A stretch of 64,000 nucleotides of DNA from Pseudomonas guineae (GTDB lineage: Bacteria; Pseudomonadota; Gammaproteobacteria; Pseudomonadales; Pseudomonadaceae), in contig NZ_FOQL01000002.1 of the NCBI RefSeq assembly GCF_900113745.1, positions 372,001 to 436,000 of the forward strand. The letters run 5' to 3'. Of this stretch, positions 36,298 to 45,110 are shown piece after piece; position 1 is the first letter of the stretch, and the number at the start of each line of letters is the position of its first letter. Under the pieces are notes generated by a model, which was not told the DNA's origin, made no database searches, and saw nothing but the letters and a program-made list of their open reading frames with translations. Both the position numbers and the translations under genes were made by a program.

Positions 36298-38754
36298 CTA
36301 GGCATCCAACAATGCCTTCCCGGCTGCACGCAGCATTCTGTCTCTGGGGACGGATATGCCGAAGTCGAGCCAATAAATGACGTTATAGTAAAACTGATCG
36401 GCAGCCATGTACTCGTCAAGAAACGCCTTTACCCGGCGGCGCGGAAAGGCGCGGACATACTTGAGCGAGGCCAACTTCCGCACGTCCTCAATCTCCGACC
36501 GCATGAGCTGAACGATGACGGCATCGGCAAGCGCCTGGAAGGCCTTGTCGGGTATCAATGGAATGATGCGCGCCAAGAGCTGTCCGGGCATCGTGGTGGC
36601 CAGCAGGTCATTGAGCCTATGCTTCCCGAGCGCATACAGCGTACGTGCCGCATCATCGTGCTTGGTGCTGCTCGCAATTGAAAGCAACAATGTGTACTTG
36701 CGACCGTATTCGGGCCGGTCGAGCGATGCGATCACCAAGGGAATGTCGCACCATTGGCCGAACTTCGCGAGGTACTGAAGGTCTGCGGCTGAGTAGTCGA
36801 CACTGCCACTCGCAAGCATAGCTCGAACGAGCGATAGGTCGGCCGCGTCGAGTCTGCTGCAGATGATGTCCAAGCCTTCGCGTGTAAACCTGCTGCGCAA
36901 GTGCTTCCCAAGTGAGCGGGTCTTCTCGATAAGGTCAGTCAGCGTCCCATACCGCTTAGTCATTTCTTCCAGTAACGACTCAAAACGATCTACGAACTGA
37001 TTAGCAACGGCCTTACGCAGGTCATCGCCGCGCAGCCTGAAGTTTCGACGGATCAGCGCGAAGTAGGCGTTCTGATCGAAGATCGCCGATCGCTCTTCTT
37101 CGAGCTGCGCGACGGTCAAACGGTCAAAGAACTGCTCGGTGTAACGCTCTAAGACGGCCTCACCTTCCGTATCGGTCCGGCTCATGGCGAACAGTGCAAG
37201 CCCCGTGGGGGCCGGGTTGTTGCGCACAAGGACGGCTTTCGCCTGCTCAACAGAATAGCTCCTGCCGCTTGCGACGAGCGCCAGCAGCGCGGCATAGCGT
37301 ACCTCCGCATCGCTGTCGTTTAGCAATGGTTCGGCGACGCTCGCAACAAGCGCTCGCCGCTTTTGCAACAACTTGATCACTGTGGTTCTAACCAACACGT
37401 TGCGATGACTGAGTCCACGCAGCAAGATTTCACCGTCAAACTCGGCATCGCGGCTGAACAGATCGTCGAGCAGACCCTGCTTCACCGTGCTGGGCTGCAA
37501 GGTGTAGAGCGCCTCCAGGGCCGCGCGGCGATCGTCACGCAGCGTGATGCGGATGATGGCGTTGGCTGCCGCACTGGTTGTCTGTGTTTCGTTCCGAGCG
37601 AACTCCTCATTGATGTAGGGCAGGTCTGACGGCTGACCGCATTCGCTCAGATACTCCAAGGCGGCCACGCGCACTGCGGTTTCGGCAGCTTTGGCAAGCC
37701 ACAGCGGAACGATCTCATTGCGGCCAAAGTGCTCCTCGTCGACGATCGGTTCCGCGATCAGGCGCATGGCTTTCAGCGCGCCGACACGCCGGTCGGTCGT
37801 GCCGACCACAGAGCAAATGGGCAATATGTTGTTCTTGAAACCATCGACCGCTGCAACCCAGTGCCAGAGCGGCACGTTCTCGTGTTTGAAGTGTGCCAGA
37901 CCGTCGTCAAGCAGCCCGTTGAGTTCGCGTCGGCCGAACTCGAACTTCGTCCGCGCCTTGAAGAGAAGGTTCGCGTCGTGCGATCCCAGCGACTCCTGAT
38001 CGTTGCCGTGGACGGCCGCGATGATGGAAAGCAATCTGACCCGCGCCACGTCGTCGGCAGTCAGAGGATGCTCATCGGTCGCCTTCTCGGCCGTCGTCAA
38101 GAAATTTCGCAGGAATATTGCACCTTCCACGGAGAGTGGCGTTGTCGGCCCTGGCTCGGTCGCCGACGTAGTTTGCGTCTCGGCAAGAGGTGCTTGGTCT
38201 TTCTCGGACTCTGACGCTTTGTCCTTATTGGCAAGTGCGATGACGTATCCCTGGATGCACTTGCGGAACTTACCTTCGAAGTCCCGCACGTCCGTGAAGG
38301 TCCCCGCCAACAGCTTCTTCTCGGCAAAGACTTGCTCTTTGAATGCGATGACCTTCTTGAGGTGATCCCCTGGGTCGGCGAGCAACGCGGCGTCAAGATC
38401 CTTCAGCAGAAGATTGATCTCAGGTCGCCCCTCCTTCGCGTTTCGCGTCATTGAGCGATTGAATTCTTCCTCGAAACCGGACGTGTAGGGCTCCGTTCCC
38501 GGCGGCGTGCCCCAACGCTTCCAAAGCATGCCAATGAAGAGATCGCATCCGTCAAGATCGCGATTGATGATCGCTTGCGGCCGGCCGACGCCGGGTAGCG
38601 TGTTTTCCCAACCGACTAGTTCGACTTGATATCCGAGCGCGTCCGCCAACTGACTGTTGAAATCGTCAACGATCACTTTGGCAACCTTCCGCTCTTCAGT
38701 TAGATCGCCTGGAGAAGCAAGAAATATTTTGATGAACCGTCGTGTTCCTGCCAT
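36298..38754 (-). CDS. DUF4062-domain protein with HEAT-like repeats, candidate defence protein
   Basis: An 818-residue protein. Residues about 1-165 match DUF4062: KIFLASPGDLTEER, then PGVGRPQAIINRDL, DLFIGMLWKRWGTPPG and TSGFEEEF. The DUF4062 fold is related to TIR-like or NLR effector domains and is often found at the N-terminus of STAND/NACHT-type proteins. No Walker motif is seen afterwards. From about residue 290 to 500 it has helical repeats, for example RNVLVRTTVIKLLQ and DAEVRYAALLALV, typical of HEAT repeats, and helical sequence to the end. It sits at the left end of the island, in the cargo position. A defence role is inference; no enzymatic activity is established. No strong ribosome site precedes ATG 38754. 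Confidence 0.75.
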   Translation of the reverse strand: MAGTRRFIKIFLASPGDLTEERKVAKVIVDDFNSQLADALGYQVELVGWENTLPGVGRPQAIINRDLDGCDLFIGMLWKRWGTPPGTEPYTSGFEEEFNRSMTRNAKEGRPEINLLLKDLDAALLADPGDHLKKVIAFKEQVFAEKKLLAGTFTDVRDFEGKFRKCIQGYVIALANKDKASESEKDQAPLAETQTTSATEPGPTTPLSVEGAIFLRNFLTTAEKATDEHPLTADDVARVRLLSIIAAVHGNDQESLGSHDANLLFKARTKFEFGRRELNGLLDDGLAHFKHENVPLWHWVAAVDGFKNNILPICSVVGTTDRRVGALKAMRLIAEPIVDEEHFGRNEIVPLWLAKAAETAVRVAALEYLSECGQPSDLPYINEEFARNETQTTSAAANAIIRITLRDDRRAALEALYTLQPSTVKQGLLDDLFSRDAEFDGEILLRGLSHRNVLVRTTVIKLLQKRRALVASVAEPLLNDSDAEVRYAALLALVASGRSYSVEQAKAVLVRNNPAPTGLALFAMSRTDTEGEAVLERYTEQFFDRLTVAQLEEERSAIFDQNAYFALIRRNFRLRGDDLRKAVANQFVDRFESLLEEMTKRYGTLTDLIEKTRSLGKHLRSRFTREGLDIICSRLDAADLSLVRAMLASGSVDYSAADLQYLAKFGQWCDIPLVIASLDRPEYGRKYTLLLSIASSTKHDDAARTLYALGKHRLNDLLATTMPGQLLARIIPLIPDKAFQALADAVIVQLMRSEIEDVRKLASLKYVRAFPRRRVKAFLDEYMAADQFYYNVIYWLDFGISVPRDRMLRAAGKALLDA

Positions 38755-38940
38755 TGCCCGCTACACCCGTTCCATGTGCATGTTGTTCATCATTGGGCCT
38801 CGTCGGCGATGTGATTTCCATCGCTAGTCCGATTGACCATTGGCTACGCCGAACTCGAAGCTCGACAACAGCTGTCAAACAAGGATGAATGGTTAGTCAG
38901 AGCCGTCCTCCAAGAATCGTGTACCACTACCGCTACCGTT

Positions 38941-39573
38941 CTATTGCGATAAAAGCTCCCGCTGCTCAAAACTCCAAGAGGATTGGTTTACATCCAGCTT
39001 GAACACCTTACGCCCAGGCTGGAACAGCTCTGCAAATGCGGGGTCTTCCTCATAGGTGCTACGGGCTCCAAGGTAGATCTCGCTGATTGGCACCTTATGG
39101 TCGAACAAATACAGCTCACGGGTGTTGTCGTTAAGCGGTGCGACATAATAACCAGGTTTAAAGTCGCCTCCGGAAACCTCATGTGGCTCAAGGTTCCGGT
39201 TGAGCTTGTAGTAGGAGCGAAGTGGGTCAGCCTGGCCGTCTTGCACGCTCTGTGTCCAGTCGACCACTTTCTTGACGACCCTGACTTCTTCCTCGTAAAC
39301 CCAGCTGGCATGTTTGGTCAGTAACAGACGTCGCGCCAGGGCTTGATCGGCCGCCCCCTCAAAACCAAAAGCTTGCTGATACACGCCCAGCAAAGCCTCC
39401 ATACTTTCTGGGTTTAGCGCGAACGGAGTCTTAGTATTGGTGTACAGCACATCCCCCGAATCAACAGTGATCAAGTTGTAGGCTGGGGAATTGAGGAATG
39501 GGCCAGAGACGTCGTAGCCAATCACGAAACCCTGGTGCTGATCGGCATAGTGAGCCCACATGAGCGGGTTGAA
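38941..39573 (-). pseudogene. Truncated DUF2971-family gene
   Basis: The frame starting at ATG 39561 encodes 206 residues that match only the C-terminal two thirds of DUF2971 proteins, opening with MWAHYADQHQGFVIGYD. In-frame sequence before it reads FNPL, which belongs to the same conserved block, then meets a stop. The usual N-terminus with its Tyr-Arg and Asn-Asp-Pro-Phe motifs is absent from the next 300 bp. The gene was cut at its 5' end, probably by recombination beside the second integrase. Function of the family is not known to me with certainty; many lie near defence genes. Confidence 0.7.
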
Positions 39574-39901
39574 AACTCTCCAACTCCCCAGGGTCTAGAG
39601 TGTTGCTCCGTTTTCCTGATCGCCTTGACCGGTTGCTTCGAGCTGTTTCCGGTCAGTCGGTAAACTTGTGGATGCGACCATCCTGTGTGCAAGTTGGTGG
39701 TCTGGTCGATCGAAAATAACCAGCTAGGAGGAGTGCAAACTAACGCTCATTCGAGGCGAAGTTTCTCGCCCAGCACAAAGACCGTACATCGTGCGATTTG
39801 CTGGCGTATAAAACCTACTCCCCTCTAATCAATTCCTCAGATGGCACCAAGCCCTGAATAGGTAAGGGGTTCCAAGCAAGGCTGGTGTCCGTCTGTCTTG
39901 C
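39574..39901. other. Junction region between DUF2971 remnant and second integrase
   Basis: About 330 bp with no convincing gene or hairpin. It borders the integrase stop on one side and the broken DUF2971 gene on the other, so it may hold a recombination junction. Confidence 0.45.
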
Positions 39902-41134
39902 TCATATCTTGGCGGCGCTGACCTCCTGACTATGCAGGGCACCAAACCCGCGTTCATCGAGCCAGGCGTGCCACCGCTCCAGCGCATCACGTTTTAACGC
40001 GGTGGCAGTTGTATGGATATAGGCTACATCCAGAGACTTCAGGGCATGGTTTAACAGCAATTCGCCGATTAAATAATCCACTCCTAGGTCAGTCCAAGCT
40101 GTCCTCGCTAGTTTCCTGAGATCATGGCTTGTCCATTCGCCATCGGATATGCAGGCAAAAGCGCTGTGCGCCTGCTTTTCGCTAATGGGAAGGCCTTTGG
40201 GACCCGGGAACAAGTAGGCTCCCTCGTATCCCGCCTTGACCTGGCTGAGTCGATAACGTTTCAAGAAGGCGCAAGCCTGGGCGCTAAGCGGCAACGTGTG
40301 TTCCCTTTTCGTCTTAGTGTCATTTGCAGGTATATGCCACATCTGCTCAGTGAGGTCGAAATGCCTCCACTTTGCCTGGCGCGTTTCTCCAATGCGTGTG
40401 CCATGCGCAAGCATTAAAGTTGCCATAGCAACAGATTCGCGTAGGTCAGCAAACTGGACAGCCCATTGGGCTAAGAGAAGGTCTGCATCAGAAGGACGCA
40501 ACCTTGACCCCTTAGGCGCAATTCTGACCTTTATGAAATGGGTAAAGATAATGCCCGCTAGTAAGTTGCTATTCAGAAGGCGCAGTTCGTGAGCACGCTT
40601 TACCGCAACCTTGAGGATGCTAAAAACAAGACGAACATGCGAAAGACTGTAACGCGCCTGAAGCGGCCAAATCAGGAGAGTATCTATATTCGCGTGGTTC
40701 AGCTCAGACAAGAGCAGTGAGCCAATGCAGGGAATCAGATGACAACGTAATACCGACAAGGTCGATGCCTTTCGATGTTTGCTCAGTCTACCGTCTGCGT
40801 TGATGCGCTCGCTGTACCACGCCAGTAAATTACCCGCTGTTTGCCAGCCGCAAGAGGAAAGCCCGGCGGCCTTATGCTCCAGCTCCAGCCGATGCTGGAT
40901 TTTGGGCAGCGCAGCTAGAAACTCTGGAGCTTTTACAGTTGGATAATTAGCGGCCTTGTGCCATTTCGCTTTACCTCCACGGTACGTGACAACGTAATAG
41001 CTACCCTCGGCTCTGTCCTTCTTGTAGCGAAATCGCACGGGGAAGCGCGGGTCTTTAAGCTCAGTAATTTCAGTGCTGGCTGCTGCGTTCCTGATCGCAG
41101 CCCCAGTTAGTCGGACTGTAAGAGTTTTTCCCAT
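39902..41134 (-). CDS. Second tyrosine integrase inside the island
   Basis: A 410-residue tyrosine recombinase. Catalytic set: Arg in HGTRIGETRQ, Lys in NDTKTKREHTL, SHDLRKLARTAW, LLNHALKSLD and YIHT as the nucleophile region. The N-terminus holds an arm-binding-like domain. It is unlike the P4-type integrase at the tRNA. Start ATG 41134 has GGAGG upstream. It lies between the iteron array and the cargo genes, which suggests that a second element entered the island or that it moved the cargo. HLR and related residues look intact. Confidence 0.85.
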   Translation of the reverse strand: MGKTLTVRLTGAAIRNAAASTEITELKDPRFPVRFRYKKDRAEGSYYVVTYRGGKAKWHKAANYPTVKAPEFLAALPKIQHRLELEHKAAGLSSCGWQTAGNLLAWYSERINADGRLSKHRKASTLSVLRCHLIPCIGSLLLSELNHANIDTLLIWPLQARYSLSHVRLVFSILKVAVKRAHELRLLNSNLLAGIIFTHFIKVRIAPKGSRLRPSDADLLLAQWAVQFADLRESVAMATLMLAHGTRIGETRQAKWRHFDLTEQMWHIPANDTKTKREHTLPLSAQACAFLKRYRLSQVKAGYEGAYLFPGPKGLPISEKQAHSAFACISDGEWTSHDLRKLARTAWTDLGVDYLIGELLLNHALKSLDVAYIHTTATALKRDALERWHAWLDERGFGALHSQEVSAAKI

Positions 41135-41436
41135 TGCATAGCCTCCAAGGCCGTTTAAAACGTTGATGTCGCTTGTTGGTTCTGTTGCTGCCCTGGGTCA
41201 CACCGGGAACATGGGGAACAACCAGTAATGGCGAGGGCTGTAGCTGTTCCCGGTAACTTTTCTAACCGGGAACACCGGGAACAAAACCTATTGGTTCTGT
41301 TACCCATTGTTCCCGGCGTGTTCCCGGTCTGTGACCCAGCTAAATCGGCCTCGGCAGCCCAGCATTGCTGGGCCTGTAAGCCTGTTCCCGGTGTGACCCG
41401 TGATTGATCCTTTTCAAATGCCTGATACCGCACGGC
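41135..41436. repeat. Iteron-like array, candidate origin of the island
   Basis: Within 41202-41392 the decamer TGTTCCCGGT or its complement occurs at 41202(-), 41245(+), 41265(-), 41274(-), 41319(+) and 41383(+), with TGTTCCCGGC at 41308(+). The array is bounded by an exact inverted pair, GGGTCACACCGGGAACA at 41195-41211 and its complement at 41383-41399. TTGGTTCTGTT also occurs twice. It lies just past the DUF927 helicase gene, the position of the P4 replication origin region. A frame of 92 codons runs over it, but its repetitive content comes from the iterons. Confidence 0.65.
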
Positions 41437-43347
41437 CTATTCCTCCGTGGCGGCCAGTAAGGCAGCAGGATTGATCACGTAGGCACGGGCGACGCCCTCC
41501 CCCTTGATGCGCACACGCTTGGTTAGGCGACCATCGCGGTCGTTGTCGCGCTCGGCAATTGCCCCGGCGCTATCCAGGCACGCCAGCACGCGCTTGGTGT
41601 CGAAACCTTGGGCAGCGTCCGCCAGGGCTTGAGGGGTAAATAGATACAGGCGGCCATCGCCATGGGGGCGATACCAACCGGCGCGGTCATGCACCACCAG
41701 CGAATCGGAGCCGTCGACATTGGCGAAGCGGGATGCGTGCCGGTCGATAAAGGTGGACACCGCGCGCAGAATTTTGGCGTCTTCGGACTGACCACGGCCA
41801 CGGAAAGCAGCCCAGGCGTTGAAGAGCTCAACCATGGCAGCGAGCGCGGTGCCGGGAGGCCAGGGCAATAGTTTGGATTGGGAGGCCATTTCTCCGGCTA
41901 ATGCGGCTATGGCAAAGCGCGACACGGCGCGCGCCTCTTGCCCGGTGCCGACCGGAAAACTCACACGCGCATCGGCGAAAGCAGTCTCAAGGTCGGCGGC
42001 CGTTTGCTCTGCCATGGCTGCTGCCTGGGTACGCTCCACAAGCTGAGCAACAAAGGCTGGCCCCAGTTGACCGTAATGTTTGGCCGTAGCGCGCTTGAGA
42101 GTGTCAGCGAAGGCACGACCGGCTCCCTTGCGCCCATCCTCGCTGCTGGCGGTGTGTGCCAGCCCCAGGCCGTGCAACTCATCGTAAGCGCCATAACGGC
42201 GATAGGCTGGCACATCCAGTAGGCGCAATTCCTGCCCGGCTTTGCTGCGCATGCCGGCGCTTTCCATGTGCTTGCCCATGGTCAGCTCGCCACTGGACAG
42301 CACCATGACGCGCCATTTCTGCACCTCGCGCGGCAAACCGGAGACCTTTCCGCGTTGCCGCCCGGTGCCGTTACCCAAGGCATAGATAATGCCGCCCACG
42401 TCCTGGGGTTTGGCCTCGCCAATCTCATCGAGCACTAGCAGGGTGTCATTGCGCAGCGTGGCCACACCCTCAAGCCCGGTGCTGGTGGCGTTCCATGTAC
42501 GCAGGAAATCGCGCGGTTTCCCCCACACGCTGGCAGCCACGGCCAGGGCAATACTTTTACCGCTGGAACTGTCGCCCAGCAGGTGGAAACCACCGCCGTC
42601 GGCATCCAGCAGAGCCAGTAACGGCCCTGCCAGGGCTGCACACACGGCCAGAATCAGCACGGGATTACCCAGGCAGCGGGCCGCTACTTCGCTTTGCCAG
42701 CCGGCCAGCTCTCCAGCGGTCGCATATTCATGGCCACCGGCTTCAGTTGACTGAAACACCACGTCGCCCCCACCGATAACCCGGCGGGGCATTACGAACA
42801 GCTCCGGGCCATGCCAGCCGGTGCGCGTCGCAGCCATAGCCTGGCGGTCTGGGCTGCTATTCATGAGGTAGTCCATCAACGCTTGCCGCTGCTTGTGCGG
42901 GATGGTCGCGCCCAGGTTGAGCAGTACCGCGCGCAGCTCGGCACCGTCGCCGGCAAGCATCTCCATCGGGGCCGCCCACTCGCGCCAGTGACTAGCCCCT
43001 TTGGGTTGCAGGCGCAGCAGGCGACCGAAGTTCTCCCCGCGCTCATCACAGGTGATGGCCAGCACTTCCAGCGGCGAACAAATCAGCGTGTCGGTTTCGG
43101 CATCGTCGCGGATACCGTGGAAATACAGCCCTGGCGCAAGAATATGGCCCTGGCGGGTCTGCACCCAGGCGGCATAAGTTGCCCAACTCGGCCGTGCAGG
43201 TGTGACCGTGGGGTGTTTGACCTTGGCTTTGCGCTTGGCCGGCTTGCTAGCAGGCTTGGCCGGTCGCTTGCCGCTGGGTTTCGCTTCGCCCTGGCCGGCG
43301 GCCCCGAACGCCTCTACCGGCTCAGTCGAGCTTGGCTTAGCGCTCAT
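41437..43347 (-). CDS. DUF927-domain helicase-like replication protein
   Basis: A 636-residue protein. The central DUF927 ATPase has Walker A GDSSSGKS in LLGDSSSGKSIALAVAASV and Walker B LLVLDEIGE; a Lys/Ala/Pro-rich N-terminal linker (residues 1-50) precedes it. Family members are found in phage satellites, plasmids and islands, where they act with a primase as the replicative helicase. I take ATG 43347 as start; it overlaps the primase stop. In E. coli P4 one fused protein carries primase and helicase; here the two parts are separate genes. Confidence 0.85.
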   Translation of the reverse strand: MSAKPSSTEPVEAFGAAGQGEAKPSGKRPAKPASKPAKRKAKVKHPTVTPARPSWATYAAWVQTRQGHILAPGLYFHGIRDDAETDTLICSPLEVLAITCDERGENFGRLLRLQPKGASHWREWAAPMEMLAGDGAELRAVLLNLGATIPHKQRQALMDYLMNSSPDRQAMAATRTGWHGPELFVMPRRVIGGGDVVFQSTEAGGHEYATAGELAGWQSEVAARCLGNPVLILAVCAALAGPLLALLDADGGGFHLLGDSSSGKSIALAVAASVWGKPRDFLRTWNATSTGLEGVATLRNDTLLVLDEIGEAKPQDVGGIIYALGNGTGRQRGKVSGLPREVQKWRVMVLSSGELTMGKHMESAGMRSKAGQELRLLDVPAYRRYGAYDELHGLGLAHTASSEDGRKGAGRAFADTLKRATAKHYGQLGPAFVAQLVERTQAAAMAEQTAADLETAFADARVSFPVGTGQEARAVSRFAIAALAGEMASQSKLLPWPPGTALAAMVELFNAWAAFRGRGQSEDAKILRAVSTFIDRHASRFANVDGSDSLVVHDRAGWYRPHGDGRLYLFTPQALADAAQGFDTKRVLACLDSAGAIAERDNDRDGRLTKRVRIKGEGVARAYVINPAALLAATEE

Positions 43348-44404
43348 GGCCAGCTTCCCAGCAATGCAGGTCATTGAAATCGGACAGTTCCAGGGGCCCG
43401 CCTTGCGGCCACTCAGGGAAAACCACCATGGCACTAGTCAGCAGTGCAGCGGAGTCGGCGGCAGTGCGACCGGGGTTGTCGCCGCTGCATCGGTCGTCGT
43501 CGCCTGCAATCACTAGATCAACAAGGCTGCCGTACTTAGCGCGCAGGGCCAGAGCCACCGCTCGCAAGTTGCCGGCATTCATCGCGCAGGCCACACCGTC
43601 GACCCCGTCGTAGTGCTCAAACAGCGTGGCCCCAGTCGCCCAGCCTTCGCAGACATACAAGCGCCGCCCTGGCTCAATATTGCCCAGCAGGTGAAACGCC
43701 CCGAGCACCTGGCCGCCGAATAGAAAGCGCTTGCTGCTGTCCGGGCCGATTCGTTGCAGGTTCACCAGATCGCCTGCAACGTTGATCAGTGGCACAAGCA
43801 ATTCGCCTCGATGCTGACGCAGTCCGAGGGGCGGCAATCGCTTGGCGGTAAGGTAAGCGTGTGCGGGGTCGGCGGCAGGGCTGTTTTGCCAAAGTCGGCC
43901 AGCAAACTCAGCCGCTGCCTTTTGCTTGTGACGTTTCTGCTCGGCCTCACGGGCGGTGCGCTGTTCGGCTTCCAACCTTGCCGCTGCAAACCGTCGACGC
44001 TGTCCGTCGTCATGACTATCGCCAGCGTTCTGCCGCCCATCCAGCGCGTCGAGACGCAGCCCCAGGCGGTGGGCTAAATCGCACGCGGCGTCGGCCTGAT
44101 TCACGCCTACCAGATAGGCGGCCAGCGATACCAAGTCGCCCCCGCCGTCACCACATGCAAAGTCATGCCAGCGGCCGTCTAGCAGAGAAACTGAAAAGCT
44201 CCCGGCCTGGCGGTCAGCTCGCGTGGGGTTACGGGCATGCCATTCGCTGCCCTTGCGAGTGCCTTCGGGTAGCAGTTCAGGCACCAATGCAGCGGCATGC
44301 TGCAAGGCGACGGCGGCCACCGCACGTATATCCTCGACTATTCGAGTTTTCTTCAGGCAAGCCGATCCCGGCAACGCCTCGCGGCGCTGTTGAAAATAGG
44401 TCAT
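43337..44404 (-). CDS. Toprim-domain primase
   Basis: A 355-residue protein. The N-terminal part has a DNA-primase-like core with WHDFACGDGGGDLVSLAAYLV, and the C-terminal toprim domain shows LYVCEGWATG, AMNAGNLRAVA and the acidic motif IAGDDDRC. It should synthesise primers for the island's replication. It overlaps the stop of the upstream gene closely and its own stop overlaps the DUF927 gene, giving a tight operon of four genes: AlpA-like, 118-aa protein, primase, helicase. Confidence 0.85.
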   Translation of the reverse strand: MTYFQQRREALPGSACLKKTRIVEDIRAVAAVALQHAAALVPELLPEGTRKGSEWHARNPTRADRQAGSFSVSLLDGRWHDFACGDGGGDLVSLAAYLVGVNQADAACDLAHRLGLRLDALDGRQNAGDSHDDGQRRRFAAARLEAEQRTAREAEQKRHKQKAAAEFAGRLWQNSPAADPAHAYLTAKRLPPLGLRQHRGELLVPLINVAGDLVNLQRIGPDSSKRFLFGGQVLGAFHLLGNIEPGRRLYVCEGWATGATLFEHYDGVDGVACAMNAGNLRAVALALRAKYGSLVDLVIAGDDDRCSGDNPGRTAADSAALLTSAMVVFPEWPQGGPLELSDFNDLHCWEAGHER

Positions 44405-44407
44405 GGG

Positions 44408-44764
44408 TTAGTCCTGGCTTACGGGTGACTGATGGGGCGTTGCAGTGCTGTGATTCATTGCGGCGCGGATGTTGGCCAGTTCGTTATTTGCGTTACAGCT
44501 AACTGCCGCCAGCTGAGCGGATAGCCCAGACAAAGCCAACAGCATCAAGCAAACATCCACGGCCGCGCCGTCATCAACTCGGTTGGAATTTGCGGCACTT
44601 TCCAGCAGTTCGCTGATGGCCGTGATGCCCGCGCTCAATCGCTCGCCCTGGCACTCGGCAATACAGGCTAACCATTCAAGGCGGCTGGCCTGCTCAGGTA
44701 GGTTGTCGGCGGCGGAGCGTGCGGGGAAGGTGAACAGTTCTTGCCAGAAGTTAGGAGCACTCAT
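44408..44764 (-). CDS. Hypothetical protein of the satellite replication operon
   Basis: A 118-residue protein without recognisable domain. It is mostly helical, with LPEQASRLEWLACIAECQGERL in the N-terminal half and a hydrophobic stretch VDVCLMLLALSGLSAQLAAV in the second half that could be buried helix. Its start overlaps the stop of the AlpA-like gene and its stop is 3 bp before the primase start, so it belongs to the same transcript. Small proteins in this slot are frequent in Pseudomonas islands but no function is known to me. Confidence 0.7.
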   Translation of the reverse strand: MSAPNFWQELFTFPARSAADNLPEQASRLEWLACIAECQGERLSAGITAISELLESAANSNRVDDGAAVDVCLMLLALSGLSAQLAAVSCNANNELANIRAAMNHSTATPHQSPVSQD

Positions 44765-45015
44765 TGGTTGGTGCCCTCGGAGCTGTCAGTTTGGTGCTTA
44801 TCCCGATCGGCAATCTTGGATTGCAGCCAGGCTTCAATTTCGGACACGACGTAATAGGCCGCTGCCTGGCGGGCGTCGCCGTCCTTGATGGGTTTAGGGA
44901 AGGTCAGGTCTTTCGCCTTGAGCTTGGCGAGGCCAGAGCGGGTCACGTCCAGCCATTGGCAGAGGGCGGGCTGACGGATCAGCCCCTTACTTGATTGTGT
45001 GGTGCTCGGGTGCAT
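44761..45015 (-). CDS. AlpA-like phage/satellite regulator
   Basis: An 84-residue protein with a predicted helix-turn-helix, GLIRQPALCQWLDVTRSGLAKL, followed by FPKPIKDG and AAYYVVSEIEAWLQSKI, which is the AlpA/MerR-like excisionase pattern. Such proteins turn on the integrase or replication genes of P4-like satellites. Start and stop fit a transcript running into the 118-aa gene. The ATG at 45015 is the first in frame. Confidence 0.8.
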   Translation of the reverse strand: MHPSTTQSSKGLIRQPALCQWLDVTRSGLAKLKAKDLTFPKPIKDGDARQAAAYYVVSEIEAWLQSKIADRDKHQTDSSEGTNQ

Positions 45016-45110
45016 TCGCTTGCCTCCATACGGTTGAGGCTTGCCAAGTTATGCATCCGATTCATCGCTGTCATAGCAATGCAAAGCGTTTGTTTGCATT
45101 GCAAAGGAAA

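Noticed and set aside
41155..41433. 92-codon open frame on the minus strand over the repeat array
   Set aside because: Its repeated PGT/GNT residues come from the TGTTCCCGG iterons and there is no ribosome site; treated as non-coding.
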